The notes below the pieces were generated by a model. The model was not told the DNA's origin. It worked only from the letters and a program-made list of their open reading frames with translations, and ran no database searches. 64,000 bases of DNA from positions 12,526,501-12,590,500 of the forward strand of contig OX387200.1 of NCBI GenBank assembly GCA_947561715.1. Reading direction: 5' to 3'. Of this stretch, positions 62,801 to 64,000 are shown one piece after another. A program made the translations under genes and the position numbers. This DNA comes from Ascidia mentula (lineage: Eukaryota > Chordata > Ascidiacea > Phlebobranchia > Ascidiidae). Positions within the stretch are counted from its first letter, which is position 1, and every line of letters begins with the position of its first letter.

Positions 62801-64000
62801 TGGCATAACAGTCACTGCAAAAAATGGGTGTGTTATGATTTAATTATTCATTGCAGCCCGCATGCAAAAACATTTTTAAATGTGACCCACACTTTTCCAC
62901 AGCAGCACTTAAGTGATTTGCCTTTTTGCCAAAAAAGCACTTTGAGCAACTAATTTTAACCTGAATGTGTAAACAAGAGGTGGGCCTAACATAAAATGAC
63001 AAATGGCTGTAAACTTCTGTGATTCAAACGATTTTTAAACTAACTTTACACACACCCTGCACCAAATGACTAACTAAAAAAGTCAAAACATGTACTAAAA
63101 CTGCCCCAGCCCAAACACGCTAAAAGTTAATGGTTGTTTTAATGTTTTACATGACACATATATTATATCTAACTATTAAAAACGAAAAGTGTTTTTCACT
63201 GCAATGTTAAAAAACGGTGTTGGAGATTTGCTTGTATTAGCACCTTCATTGCCTTTCTGGGAATGTCTGATAATATTGTATCAGAACTGATATCCGATAC
63301 TTATAATGTAGTATTGCATCAGAACTAATGTGATGTCTGTAGAGAGACCACATATCAGTATTTCTATTAAAAAAGTTTTGCCTGAGGGGAATGCCTGTCT
63401 TTTATCCTCTGTCATAGAGAATCTCAGTTACGTCACAATGCAAAAAGTTAAATGAAAGGCACAAATTTGTTTTGTGAAAGAGTAAGATGGGTAGCATAAG
63501 ATTGTACTACAAGCTGATATCACAACAGTTTTTTTTTTGTGGGCATATCCCAATTAACAAAAATTTTACTGATGATAACCCGCCATTTTATTTCGTAGGC
63601 AAAAAAAGTACTTGTAGCACCAAGATAAGGGTATGCAATGCCCTTGTAGTACTCTCCCATAGGCCAAACTTCACCAGCACTTTATGATCATACCAAGGCA
63701 TATACACATGCCACATATCTACAATCACATGATATTTCAACAATAAGCAATGGTTTGCATGTTTATATGCCATTCTGTTTTCTGCAAACTGACTATATTT
63801 TGAACTGTTTGCCAACAAGTGAACATTCTTGTCAAAAGTTTTGAAGCATCAAAAATAAATATGTGTAACTTGAAATTTTGTATGTACTTATACACTACTT
63901 TTTTGTTGAGAAAAAAAGCAACATTAAACCAACTTCTGAAAAAAAACGAATTAGGATTATCCATGTTTTTCTTTACACTACATATCATTATCAATTTTAC

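Overview
This is an animal nuclear genome window, AT-rich, with spliced genes using GT-AG introns of about 80 to 2350 bases. Two conserved metazoan genes lie at its edges. On the left, on the + strand (143-21012), is nearly all of an MRCK kinase (CDC42BPA/CDC42BPB family): 36 exons whose summed length keeps one continuous frame of about 1708 codons to the stop. On the right, on the - strand (61046-58762), is most of POLDIP2 (YccV-like plus ApaG domains). The two genes converge. Short introns, GC content, and the diversity of hAT, Harbinger, BEL/Pao, Ty3 and Penelope elements would fit a tunicate or another marine invertebrate. I cannot name the species from sequence alone.

The roughly 37 kb between the genes is a nest of mobile DNA. 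In order: an array of a GC-spotted dispersed repeat (about 22.0-23.7 kb); a THAP zinc-finger gene fragment (26.5-27.05 kb); a 5'-truncated Penelope-like element on the - strand with RT, GIY-YIG endonuclease and a hammerhead-ribozyme-like motif; an SGNH-hydrolase fragment cut by that insertion; three sets of tandem duplications and a hAT MITE; a perfect 40-bp hairpin; a BEL/Pao retrotransposon with nearly identical 908/907-bp LTRs and a 5-bp target duplication but a dead coding region; a second, inverted copy of the dispersed array; a 57-bp minisatellite; a decayed - strand BEL/Pao element; a - strand DNA-transposon-like block; and a truncated Ty3-like element.

The most unusual content is the block at about 50.3-54.9 kb. 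One strand carries, in order, an SGNH hydrolase, a 162-bp tandem repeat, a MULE-like DDE transposase, a Ulp1-like cysteine protease and a USP-like (C19) deubiquitinase domain. Frameshifts and a fusion to a truncated LTR show decay, but the gene set suggests a large transposon carrying two ubiquitin/SUMO-type protease domains and an esterase-like enzyme. A related SGNH fragment at 29.15-29.95 kb has its intron at the same place.

The second notable point is in the host gene. MRCK has two consecutive exons, each encoding a complete CRIB motif (19184-19301 and 19465-19584), where the family normally has one. The second exon has phase 0-0 boundaries, so it could be skipped without a frameshift.

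MRCK introns hold well-delimited non-autonomous elements: a hAT inside another hAT (436-1602 and 710-1252), a Harbinger-like element with TAA duplications (5111-6519), a small TA-flanked MITE (7670-7979) and another hAT (8572-9103).
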